Both the position numbers and the translations under genes were made by a program. Under the pieces are notes generated by a model. The model searched no databases. It was given only the letters and a program-made list of their open reading frames with translations, and had not been told where the DNA came from. Below are positions 14,581 to 25,510 of a stretch of 64,000 bases of DNA, in pieces (position 1 is the first letter of the stretch; each line of letters begins with the position of its first letter). The DNA is from Crotophaga sulcirostris (lineage: Eukaryota > Chordata > Aves > Cuculiformes > Crotophagidae): contig VYZB01000191.1 of NCBI GenBank assembly GCA_013397455.1, forward strand, positions 1,166,624 to 1,230,623, read 5' to 3'.

Positions 14581-14634
14581 GTTTTAAAGTAGAAACATGT
14601 TGCATTAGTTTTAAAGTAGAAACATGTTGCATTA
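14581..14634. repeat. perfect 27-bp tandem duplication (2 copies)
   Basis: A 27-bp unit beginning GTTTTAAAGTAGAAACATG is present twice head to tail with no mismatch (14581-14607 and 14608-14634). Perfect identity in an otherwise unique sequence points to a recent replication-slippage or repair event, or a polymorphic small variable-number repeat. An assembly artefact is less likely but possible. Confidence 0.95.
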
Positions 14635-17214
14635 CTCAGGATAAGATAGTTGGGAAGAAAAGTTTTATCTTACAGTGAGGCAGGAAAACAGCTGAAGTGT
14701 TTTATGACCAATGAGCATTTTGTTATGATGTCTGAAGGTAGTGGTGATGTATTCCTGTCCTGCTAGGAAGCTAAATCTTATATTGCTTTCTGCTTGCAAC
14801 ATAGGCTTATTTCAAAAAATATCTGTATGCTTTAAGAAACAATAGTTTCAGGGTATATGAGATATACAAAATAAGGAGCAGCCCAGAAGGAGTTAACGGG
14901 GAATTGTTCTGACACATTTAGTTACAAGATCTAATAGACATATAATTACACCAGCAGATAGGAAGTTTGAAACAAAGGAGGTGAGTTTTACATGCTATGT
15001 AGATAATCTGTGTGACTGCTTGAGCCCAGGTGTTTTGAATATTAAGAATTTACACAACATCAAAAACAACTGGACAAATTCATTGAAAAGAACCCACCAG
15101 CATCCATTAAATGGAAAGGCAACACCTCTTGTTTATGAAGTCTCTGAGCTACAATTATTTGGAATCAGGGTGAGAACTCAGGGGAAATACAACTGACTAC
15201 TTCCCTTGCTTTAGTATTCAGCTGTTGCTGACCACAGTCAGAAATAGGATACTGTACTCAACAAACCTGTAGACTGCCTCAGTATCACCAGTTTTGCATT
15301 CTTAGGTTATGTTGCATTATTGAATAGGATCTCAAAATTACTGCAAAGACCCATTATAATTGAGAGAGACAAAGGGCAGGAGGAGCTCTTCTGAGATCCA
15401 TCTCTTGACTTTAACTTGATTGTTCACCAGAGTGATATTTTATGCCACAAAAAGTTACAAGTCTGGACCACAATGTATTTATTCAATCTTTATTGAAATC
15501 TTAAGGTATTTTCAAAGACCTGGTAATAGTTGAATAGGAACCTTGCAGTTTGCCTAGGATTCTTCTAAAAAATATCCACCTCATGTACCGAAGTTCTGAA
15601 ATGGAGCATCCACTGGTATGATTCTTCTTCCCTGCACTCCAAATCAACAAGATAGGGTCATGCTGTAAATGTTAGATCAAGCTAAAGCAATTTGCATTAT
15701 CTGAGGTTTGCATATATGTAATCTTGTCGAATTAAAGCCACAACAAGCTTGGTACAACAAAGGACAGAGTGAGCTCCTTATGCTGTTTGCAGTGGGAGCA
15801 GCTAAAGCCTCATCCCTCCCATAAAGGCAGTATGTTTAAAGAGACTGGGAAGGATGCCCATGTTCTAGCAATTTTTTACTTGCTTGAGTTAAACAGAAAA
15901 CAAGTTATTGCCATAGGAAGAAACCAAGCCTTAAAAATGGTAGAAGCATGCATCTTGGATCTGTTGCATACACATGTATTTATCAGCACCTACAGGAGAA
16001 GAAATCATATTATAATATGATTATTCACAGTAGGCAGCTGCTGGGGAGCTAATAGCTCTCTGTCTTCTTGAGCTTGCAGAGCCCTACACTGCAGTCTGGA
16101 GACTCTTCTCACTCTGTGCTCTTTGACTTCCAAAATTCAAACCCATTGTCTTAAACAGAAGCTGCACTGCAAAGCACAAAAACATATTTTGATAAAATGG
16201 TTCAGACTAAATTACTGACTGTAGTACAATTCTGCAGCTTCACAATAGGAATTGTAGGGTTCCTGCTGCCTTCTTAACTGCATGATAAATTGCAGACCTC
16301 TTGCTTGCACGCCACAAGCTCAGAGAGCATTGTGTGATCACGATTGCTTTTCTGATTTAGTTAACATGCCAACTGGTTCCCATATAAAATCTCTCTCTAT
16401 TTATGCTCAGGTTTCTTCAATTGTTTTTCATTAATTATATAGTGCAACAATGAGGTTGGCAAGTAATGTAAAAATATATCATGGATAAGATATTAATTAC
16501 ATTTTAATTCTCTGTATCCATTGCATCTGTCATTACAGTTTGTGCACTTGCTATAGCTATGAGTCTATTAACCCCATCAGCAGGGAGCAGTTTGCTCAGG
16601 TCTGCACAAGGCCTAGGTCTGCTTAATTTTATATATACAGAAATGCCAAAATCTTCTGTTTTCTACCAAAGTTTTCAGGGTATTTTGCTGTGCAGGACAA
16701 GGTGTTTTTACCTGTTATTCTACCTGTTGTTTATTATACTGAAAGCTACCCTCAAGCACTCATAATACACAGAGGTTTGTTTTCTCCCATATATTTTTGT
16801 TTTTCTTTGGAAGGGTCCTCAGGGGCACTGGGGCGTCTGACTTCCACCACTGTTTAGGCACAAGGAATTGGTGGAATATTGTTTAAACACCACACTGGGA
16901 CCTCAGCCAAGTCCACTGAACCTAACAGAAAGCCTGATATGGGCCAAGAGAAGATTTGGTTCCAACTCAGGAGTGAAGACTTTTGCCCTGAATACTGTGA
17001 AATCTGAATCTGTTAAATTAGAAAATGCCAGAGTAAGAGAAACAAGACAGCAGATACGAGTATGTGGCTATAAAGCTGGGGGCATATACAAGATCCTTTC
17101 TGTGCTAGTGAGAAGCTGAGCTAGCTAGTCTTCTCCTAAGCCTTGGTCTTGCTGAGCTGTAGGAGGAATCTGATGTCTTCTGCTGCTCAGTAAGGGGATT
17201 GAACAGTTTTGAGC

Positions 17215-17655
17215 CTAGAAAAGAGACCCCATCAATGATTTCTTTCTGAGATCCATCAGTTAGCCAATTTTTAATCTTTTTTAGTATGTGCTTCAGTGGT
17301 TCAGTTAAATGTTTTTAATCAGGATGTCATACTGTATCAAGTAATAGAACCTGAGGAAATCTAAGTGTATTATGTCAGCTGTCACTTTTTATTAACTAAT
17401 CTTGTCAAAAATGCTGGCAATATTCCAGTGTTAAATGCTAACATTTAAAAACCTGCATTTAACAGGAATGCTATTGTTTTCATTAAAGCATGTTGTTAGA
17501 CTTTCTCATACTTGTACCTTACATTGTACATAAGCCACACTTTAACCATAACATATGTCATGCACGATCTTTCCCATGGCTTTGCTTGGGATCAGTGCTA
17601 AGCTAACAAGCCTGCAGTCAGCCATGTAATACCTTTCAGTCTTTGAAGCCTTTGT
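17215..17655 (-). mobile_element. ancient CR1/L3-like LINE, reverse-transcriptase region, antisense
   Basis: Read on the minus strand, this stretch gives a broken but recognisable CR1-clade reverse-transcriptase region. First comes a CRLVSLALIPSKAMGKIV-like string, corresponding to the family's YRPVSLTSxxGKIMEKI block. Further on are VTADIIHLDF (family: DVVYLDFxKAFD) and an LMDLRKKSLMGSLF-like block (family: LTDRxQxVxxNG). On the plus strand the same element is seen as GGATCAGTGCTAAGCTAAC and CAGGATGTCATACTGTATC. Several stops and frameshifts separate the blocks, so the copy is long dead. The divergence is much greater than in the CR1 tails at 46.8 and 56.1 kb, which suggests insertion before modern bird orders split. 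The exact family (CR1-L, L3-like) is not resolved. Confidence 0.75.
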
Positions 17656-19929
17656 GCACCATTAACATTTTGCCTGTTCAAATGCATGCATCTGTCATTG
17701 TGCAGCATCAAACACAAAGTACAAACGTGAAAAAGATACACCTTGGAGAAGGTTAAATATCTCTGCATGCAAAATTTCAGCTTTACCAAGAGCGCCTACA
17801 AGTGCTTTTACAGATACAGTGAGGATAAGCACAGTACAACCTCTAAATTTTGATGCAGGCTGTGGCTCTTAACTCCTGCAGTTAACACAAGTGTCATTCA
17901 GTGAAGTTAAGGTATGTGTACATTGGTTAATATTTACACAGTGCTTTGAAGAGACAAACCATTGAAGTCCTAAATAGTATTCAAACCTACATAAAGTTGC
18001 TGGTTTAGTATGAGCACTAGAAATATAGGCCACCTAAGGCAATATGAAATCTCAGTGAGCAAGAACATAACTCTAGTTCAAAGCTGATGTTCTGATGTGT
18101 GACTGACAGGGTCCTGGTTTATTGAAAAGCCCAGAAATACCTTACAATTAGCTGCCCATTTATGAAACACTGTAACGTCTAAGTTGTGGCGTGGTTACAA
18201 GGAAAGGACATACAATGACACTGAACAATTGAATCAAATATGCTATAAAATAACAGTCCTAAAATAGTAAATGTTGCAATGAATTATTAAAGTTGCTTAT
18301 TTTAACATTTTATTTACTGAATTTTGCATTATTAAAATTACAAATCATTCTCACATTGTATTGTCATTGAATCTGATCTCCCTGAGATTTGCTTTGTTCC
18401 CCTTCAGTCTACCCAGTTGGTTAACATGAGCTTGGCTCCTGACCTTTTTCTCATTACAACATTATGATTCATGCCACTGACTCCCTTTTGCCCATTCCTT
18501 CTCATTTGAATTTTCTTGGCTGTGCTTGCAAAGCTTTGCAAAGCTCCAGCACACCATGAATCATGTGTTTTCCCATATGCAACACCTCTTGTCCTCCATG
18601 TCCCAGAGTGCTAAGCTACTGCCTTCTTTCATTTAATTTTATCCCTGGCACTCATCTTTCTTGCAATACTCAAATGAAAAAAAATTAAAATTGCTTAGTA
18701 AAACTAAGCCCTCATGAGATGCCCAGTGTATGACATCTTTCCTGCAATTGTTTGCATGCTGTATAAATTTTCGTGTGCTATTGCTAAAACACCTAGCACG
18801 GTTTCATGTACAGGTCAATCAATGGATTCTTTAACATGGCCAAAAGGATAGACTACTCCCATGACATGTCCCAGATGGACCAAGGCTTTGAGATTAAATT
18901 CCTTAAAATGAGCATCCCAAAATGGAGGAATCTGCAATGCTAAAAATGGAATATTCCAAACGAAAAACTTATAGAGCAGAAGTACAAAGGTATAGAAAGA
19001 GCTCTACCTATACTCTTCTGAATTTCTGGGAAAAGCCTGGCTCTTTCTAGCCCACCCAAGGAAATAACACTGTCCCAGCTGCAGTATGGCATCCTGGTCT
19101 GCTCCTGCTTGTGCGTCTCTCCCTCCATACCGTATCGAAAGCCCACCTACAGCCTTGCCTGTAAAACATGATGGAATAAACACACAAAAAGAAGTATTAC
19201 CCGTGACAGTTTCAAAGAAAACCTGAGAGGGCATGTTCCATGGGCAATTGCTGTATCATCTTCAACATTGTTTCTGTCCTTCACTGTGCTTAGAGAAATT
19301 CCATAAGGCTAATTTCTTCTGGGGCAAAGCCACAGCACAGATAATCCAGACAGCAACAGTGTAAGCAGGGTTTGTCTTCTCTTGTGCCTTGCATGCTTTA
19401 TATTCAAAGCTACCCATTTATAACATTTCTCATATGAATGCTAAAATAGTATTTGCCATTTTTAAAACAACACTTATCTCTTCTGCTGAAAACTTTTTAT
19501 TTTTGAAGCTACCTACCTTGTGAACATAGTCATACTGCTGGCGATGACAGCTGCAGTTTGACTCAAGTCACACTAGAAACAGTGTTTTGCCATTACACCT
19601 CACTTGCTTTTTCTTTCTGAAGCTTCTCCCATTAAATGAAAATTTTGATATTTTCGAAATGTCGGCTCAGTGGCTGGGGAATTTTGAGACCATCAGTGAC
19701 ACTTACTTGATATCTGAATGGGGACGCTAAGTCGACTGTACCTAAGCACAATGCTCACAGCTGCTACGCGTCCCTAGAGCAGCCCATGAGGAAGGAGAGG
19801 CTGCCTTTCCCATCAGTCAAGCTTAGGCATGTGTTTAGCTTTAGCTACAGATGTAGAGTTGATAAGCGACACCGTTAAACCTTGTCACTGCCTGCATTTG
19901 GGCTTCTCACTCTGATCCAGGGAGATGCA
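17656..19929. other. unique AT-rich non-coding DNA
   Basis: No gene or repeat end recognised. At 18526-18541 there is a perfect 16-bp palindrome (TTGCAAAGCTTTGCAA). Such a site could bind a dimeric C/EBP- or HNF-type factor, but one occurrence is not evidence of function. Confidence 0.5.
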
Positions 19930-20170
19930 AGCAGGGCCAGCATCTCCAGTGAAGTGGGAGCTGCACCCATCCTGAGGCAGATGTTCAAGAGCTGGGTCTG
20001 TTCAGCCAGAGGAGAGAAGGGGAAGGCAATTGCTGTCTTCAGCCACCTGACAAGGCTAGAGGGAGGGTGGTCAGACTCCTCCCAGAGGTCAGCAGTGAAA
20101 GGAAACCTTCACAGGTTGCAGCAAGAGAAATTCTGATTGGATGTAGAAGGAATTTTTTTTCCTCTAAAAG
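19930..20170 (+). mobile_element. CR1 LINE fragment, sense, 3'-region
   Basis: The CR1 landmark CTGGGTCTGTTCAGCCAGA is followed in order by AGAGGAGAGAAGGGGAAGG-like and CACCTGACAAGGCTAGAGG-like segments, then a GGTCAGACTCCTCCCAG segment and a CAGCAGTGAAAGGAAACC segment. They correspond to the CR1 succession 'ctgttcagcctggagaagagaagg', 'acctgaaaggagg', 'cagactcttctcagtgg', 'cagtgacaggac'. The terminal part is missing or too diverged to follow beyond about 20170. The left edge is uncertain by about 50 bp. Confidence 0.8.
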
Positions 20171-20652
20171 CACGTCAATCTTTTTGACCATAAAAGAGGT
20201 TGGGTCAGTCATGCCATAAACATGCTTTGGAGGTCATGCCTGCCTCTCCATTAACCCTACAGGGTATCTGGGGTAAGCAGGTCAACTGGAGGTGGTTGCA
20301 CTGCAAACATCAGCTAGACTGCAGGAGCTTCTTGGCTACCCTGCTTGGAATCACCCAGCTACTTGCCCTTATGCCTTTAAGGTATTTTAGGAACAATAAT
20401 AGCTTCCTTAATATTTGCTGAACTCTTTTTAAGGACACATAAAGTGAAATCCACACATTTCTGGCTTGTTGTTATAAACAGGCATGTATTTCATATACAT
20501 CAAATGTTACTATATATATTCCTATTCCTAAAGATGGTATTGCTTTTCTGTTTCTGTCTTGAGTTCTCTTCATCATTAAAAGAAAATTCAGGGGATCAGG
20601 TAATCATTCCCAGGCTGTTTCCATTCCAGGCTATGATTGGGAAGACCAACTA

Positions 20653-21564
20653 CTAAGCTAGAGTGCAATTTAATACTGCTGCCAAATTCTTCAGGTTTCC
20701 CTTATAGAATTTTTTATGCTCTCTCACGAATGATTCCCTGGAATGTAAATCAAAATAATGCCAGTGTGTATCTTCTTCTTTGGTCCAGCTGTCTGTGCCA
20801 AAGCAGTACGTTTTAAGGGGAAAAGCCAAGATACTTTTCCGAATGTAATACCTAACACCAAGGCTTTCTGTATCTGACAGCAATTCGAAGAAGACTTGCA
20901 GATGCTGGCCTCTGCAATGGACTCAGCTAACTTAGCACAGTCTTATTCTGATAGGATTCCACTCTGGGAGGAATGCTTGCAAAATCCATCAACCTAGATG
21001 GATGATCAGTGCTGAATAAGCTTTGTTTACTATTTGTCTGTGTGCTAGAAACGAGTCAAAAGGCTCTTTGATCACCTCTGGCCAAAAGGCAGTGCTAGGG
21101 TTTTCTGTGCAGGGATCATTTGCAATCTTAGTTAATGTTTTCTGAATTATGTAGAAACAAAAATAAATATTGCAGTCCCACAGATACTTAAGAGCTTGTG
21201 AAATATGGTTTATGTGAGTGTCCCAAAGACTTCTGTCTGAGCTGGAACAAGGGGTTGCCTTCTGCTCCTTTTCTTTCCAAGACAATTTTTTTGCACAGCC
21301 TCAAACAGCCCTCTTGACAGAATGTAAATCCAAGAAAGTTCTCTTTATAGTATTTGGAATTAAGTATTGCACAGCTATTTTCTTAACATCTGTCTGACTC
21401 AGTTTAGGGAACAGAATCTGATTCATCTGAGGAAGCTGCTGGCAACTGACATACAGAAAAGCTGAATTACAGCCAGCATCAGAATCATAAAAATGCACTG
21501 TTTTGTTCAGAGGGAAGAATTTTGTCATTAGCCATGCCAAAACCTGCCTTCGTTGACAGAAATG
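20653..21564 (-). pseudogene. possible decayed coding sequence, function unknown
   Basis: One minus-strand frame runs for about 304 codons with only four internal stops: near 21301, 20989, 20932 and 20923. It is fully open for 87 codons (21564-21304), 103 codons (21300-20992) and 89 codons (20922-20656). All three pieces are in exactly the same frame, so no frameshift is needed to join them. The translation is mixed in composition, with ordinary charged and aromatic residues (for example HWHYFDLHSRESFVREH near 20750), and does not look like a simple-repeat translation. I do not recognise the family. No introns, poly-A tail or flanking duplication are visible, so a processed pseudogene is not proven. 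In a 64 kb window a frame this open could also arise by chance. A decayed retrogene or a captured ORF of an unknown element are the main alternatives. Confidence 0.3.
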
Positions 21565-22603
21565 GATGAGAGCACATTATCTTATCTCAATATCCAGTTT
21601 ACCAGGTCACACACTGGCAGAGTTCTAATCACAGCCCTGTTCCTGCAGTGGTGACAAAGTCAAGCTTATTCCTGGCTCAGGAGAAGCTTCTCTATGTGTA
21701 TGTCTTTGAAAATGGTGTATGGGGCCACCCTCTCCCATGACAACACTTAGCCCTTGCAGGGAACCCCATCTATGATAACACTTCGTTCTCCTCTTCACTC
21801 CCCTTTGGAAGGGCTCTGGTGTCAAGGAGATGGTATCTGGAGACAGCAACAACTGCTACTGCTGTGTCTGCTTGCTAGCACTACCTAAGACCCCTCAGTG
21901 AAGTCTTGCCTGGATAAAGTGGTTGTCCTCAAAAAAAGTGGTGGTAAGAGGTGCACCATCAGGAGCAGGAGAAGCCAGACCTGCCTAAACTCTGTTGCTG
22001 AAAATGGGAAACTTTTAAGGCAATATTTTCATGAATGAGGCTGAGGGAAAGTATGGCTCTGCTCTCCAGTAGGACAGTCATCAGAGTAATTTCTGGAGAT
22101 GGCTCAGCTCGGGATTTTGCAAAACATTAATTTATTCTGAATATTTATGGATTATTTTAAGAGTTTTGTTTTCTGACTCATTGGTGCTGAGGCCCTACTA
22201 AGTGACAGTGAAAAGAGTGAAACGAAAAAAGGAGAAGGAAAAGTCAAAGTGCTTTGTCATCTCAGAAGGTGCCTTGAGTACTTTTTTTTTTTCTCCTCTC
22301 TGCAGGTTGTTTATACCTCCTGTAAGAGACTTTTAACAGAGGAAAACAATTAGATGGCTCTGGGAATGTCGTCAGGAAAATACTGCCTTCTCATGACTCT
22401 GTGAGAGCAAATGTGCAGCTGAGCCTGCTAATGTGGACAGATGTTTCAACAGCATCTTTAGCACATGTGATAAAAAATGAAAGACTGCAACTATTTGATA
22501 GGTTAAACTTCTGTTCAAACAAAAGCATTTGTTAATAATTATACCACAGTTAAAAGACATTTGGAAGTGATAGGCAAATAGCTTCAGTTGGGAAATAGTA
22601 AAG
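21565..22603. other. unique non-coding DNA up to the assembly gap
   Basis: No gene recognised. A 75-codon frame at 21625-21852 (minus) lies in the same frame as the decayed coding candidate just downstream of it on that strand, but is separated by three stops and shows no motif. Around 22280-22305 a T/C-rich tract ending in CTGCAG looks like a strong splice acceptor, yet no matching exon follows. Confidence 0.5.
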
Positions 22604-22663
22604 NNNNNNNNNNNNNNNNNNNNNNNNNNNNNNNNNNNNNNNNNNNNNNNNNNNNNNNNNNNN
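22604..22663. other. assembly gap (60 N)
   Basis: Sixty undetermined bases. The flanks show no obvious repeat continuing into the gap, so its content and true length are unknown. Confidence 1.
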
Positions 22664-23994
22664 GGATATGTTGATCTTAGGAGAACTTCTTATTTCACCT
22701 AGTTACCTCTGCCTTTGTTACCATATTACATGACTTGCATAAAATTTACCCTTAGATTCAAAACTTATATAAATATCAAAGACCTTGCCCAGTCTTTTCA
22801 GGAAGATTTGAAGGCAACAGGGACCTTAGGAAATTTATCAGCCTATGTGGTAAGGATGTGTTCTCTATGATCCATTGAGTGTTTACTTTAGCAACAAAGG
22901 TTCAAGCAACAGGAATATGCACCTTCACTCATACATTTAACAATTCATTAGACCATACAACACAGATATCTCAGGCTGTTTGCACACTCATTTTCAGGTG
23001 TTTTCTAAGAAATAGTCTCAGAACTTGAGAAAGGACTGCAGTAATTCATTGACCTTTACGCTTTTGAAAGAACATTGACATCATTGTATGATGAGTCTGT
23101 TTTTTACTGCTGTTACACCTATCAGTGGAGTTTAGTGTTGTAATGAACGACCACATACTTCTGGAAACACCTTTAGGGGAAGTCTTATGTCCCTAGACCT
23201 TTTGGAGGACCTCTTGCATCAGCTGAATTTCTTAATGGGCCTTATGCTTCCATTATTACATTTTAAGTTGATATGATGCTAGAGATGCAATAGCTCAAAT
23301 CAAACACCTTCTATACTGATCTCATTGTAAGTGTCCTGAGGACATTACAATGGAATAAAAGAAATGTTGTTAAATTATACGGCTACTCCCATGCACTCTG
23401 TATTTGCAGGTGTGAAGAGCCTAGAAAGAAAATATTTGTAGTAATGTCTTATTCAACCATATCCTTTAGAAATGCTCTAAAAAATCTCACAGCAAATCTG
23501 TATTCCTCTTTTCCCAAGCATTTCAGAGAAGCTATGGTTATAGAAGCCACATTGAGATGTTCCATAATGCAACACTGTCCAAATATGCTACCAAATATGT
23601 GTTGGCATATACTAGGAATGGGATAAAATATGTTCTTAAATCATTGTACCCAAATCACTGAGTCAGAGGTGGGATAAGGCAATGTCTTGCAGTACCTTCT
23701 TGAAAAACAGTGTATAGAGGGAAGGCCATAAGCATAGCATAGGTCATGCTCAGCAACTTGCAGGATGCATCTTCTTTGAAATGAACTGATCATCTCTAGA
23801 TAGTTTCATTTATTTTATCAAAAACTTCCCAACTAAACCGTTTCCCAAAGGAAATTCATTTTATTATAGAGTTGAGAAGTTGTAGATTTCTGCTCTAATT
23901 AAGAAAATATGAATAAATAGAAAGGAAACAGTGGAAAGTGAAGGAGTCAAATGCATGCTGTTCAAAAGTCTCCTATCAGAAAGCAGGGCCAGAC
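22664..23994. other. unique AT-rich non-coding DNA
   Basis: No gene, repeat or RNA gene recognised between the assembly gap and the open frame that begins at 24.0 kb. Confidence 0.5.
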
Positions 23995-24618
23995 TCATAG
24001 CAGATGTGAATCACTGACTTCCTTGTTAATGGTCTGAATCTCATTTGTTGCAAAGTGCCCTCTGACATCCTTCCAAAAGATGCTGTGTGGCAGTGTTGTG
24101 CAGTAACTAAAGTTTTTATTGCAATAAGGGGCAAATCTATAGGGTTGAGTTCCTGCAAAAGAGTAACCTTGAAATGATAGTTTCATAAAGGAGTCATTAT
24201 GACCACAAATGAGAAGATTTGGAAAACCAGACAGAGAAGAACTGTAATCTGCAGGTAATGCAACTGTCCAGGGGACAACATGGTCACTAGGGGCCTTACA
24301 AAAAATCAAAGCAAGCACACAAAAATTTGACAACTTTAATCCAAAACTGCATTTTGCCCTCTGTGTCCCATGGTTTTGCATCAAAATCATTTCAGAAAAC
24401 AGTAACCTATAGGTGGCATTCAAGGACAGCAAATTACTCTGATTTTGCACACGTGCATAGTGCTGCCCCACCAGGTCACACAGGAATGTTGCAGATGTGC
24501 TGTAAACTTCATGTGTTACGGTGTCATTCTCAGTGGGACAGGCTTGTCAGACCTGGAAAAGTCTTGCCCCACCGTGCTTCCCAGGAGCTGCCAGCTGCAT
24601 TTCTCCACTAGCTTCTGT
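23995..24618 (-). other. 207-codon open frame of unknown origin
   Basis: The minus strand is fully open from just after a TAG near 24619 to a stop at 23995. The only methionine codons are internal, so the natural start is unclear. The translation has at least five N-glycosylation sequons (NDT, NQS, NAT, NDS, NFS) and several cysteines. A hydrophobic stretch in the middle contains FCVLALIFC. The composition would suit an extracellular or envelope-type protein, but no family motif is recognisable. The next minus-strand frames upstream (to about 25.5 kb) are in mixed frames and do not join simply. A chance frame in GC-richer DNA is a serious alternative: an opening this long is expected less than once, but not negligibly often, in a window of this size. 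Confidence 0.25.
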
Positions 24619-25510
24619 GCCACACTACAGACCCTCCTTCCTCTGACTTTAGGTGTTGAATTGACCAATGGGCTGGATAACCTGGGGCCCTGGGCCACGG
24701 CGTGAGCCGAGCTCCAGCCGCGTCTGCCTTGCCCTGACTGGGGCTCAACACAAGCCCCATTAGTGGTGCTGATGTACCTGCTGCCAGCAGCCTGTTTCTC
24801 AGAGGGGAAGGTCTCTGCATACTGCAGGATCCAGCTGCCAAACCTAGATGTCACCAGCAGTGCTGCGCTGAGCGGGCACTGGGGGCCAAATCGGTGCTTC
24901 CACAAAGTGCCTGAAGCTGACCCTGGCTATGCTCTTGAGGATTGATTGATTTGGACTATAAATAAAATCCCAAACAACTTTATTTCCTGGAAGAGACCAA
25001 ATCCTGATGACCCAGCACCTAGAGTCTCTGTGAGGGTCCATTGGATGGCTCCTCTTTCGACCATACACAGGCCCTTTCCCTGGGGAGAACAACCAGGCTG
25101 CCAGATGCAGATTAAAAATTAAGTTCTTGAAGAACATAAAGTAATAGCAGTATCACCACTTTGTCTCTTGCAAATATTAGTGCAGCAGAACTTGAGATTA
25201 GATGTGAACGAGGAAGAAACAAAAACATCTGGAAAGGCTGAGGGACTGTCCAGGACCTTGGGTGGGTGCAGGGACAGGGTGCTGGCTTGCAGGTGGGAAG
25301 GATCACATATGACTTGTTTTCCCCAGCCCAAAGGAACAGCCACCATCCAAGATGCTGCCCAAGTGGGCCCCACTGTAGCTGTCCCCAATGCTATGAGTTT
25401 TCTCTTCTGTCTGTTTGTCAGGTGGCGTTTGGCACAGATCACACTGCAGTTGTGTCCTTGAGCCCAGACCACCCTCAAAACCAAGATTTTTTGCTCTCCT
25501 CCATCCTGTA
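24619..25510. other. locally GC-richer patch with overlapping chance frames
   Basis: This is the most GC-rich part of the window, with a modest cluster of CpG dinucleotides around 24695-24895 (for example GGGCCACGGCG and CAGCCGCGTCTGCC). Fewer stops occur here simply because of composition, which explains the many overlapping frames on both strands. It falls short of a CpG island by eye. No promoter elements or exon series were recognised. Confidence 0.4.

Larger units (their letters stand above)
12111..17214. other. unique non-coding DNA
   Basis: Apart from the poly-G run and the 27-bp duplication listed separately, this stretch shows no gene or mobile element. The 115-codon minus-strand frame at 13523-13870 and the 109-codon plus-strand frame at 12444-12773 have no recognisable domain. 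A 34-nt segment at 12990-13040 has a good polypyrimidine tract and a GTGAGT-like donor but nothing else to support an exon. Confidence 0.5.

Noticed and set aside
22280..22305. T/C-rich tract ending CTCTCTGCAG, an excellent splice acceptor by eye
   Set aside because: The following sequence offers only a 16-nt segment before the next donor-like word, with no coding meaning.
25112..25484. RQKR tetrapeptide followed by hydrophobic residues on the minus strand, like a furin site and fusion peptide
   Set aside because: A four-residue motif is expected by chance. No CX6CC motif, transmembrane anchor or LTR accompanies it, and frames around it are not collinear.
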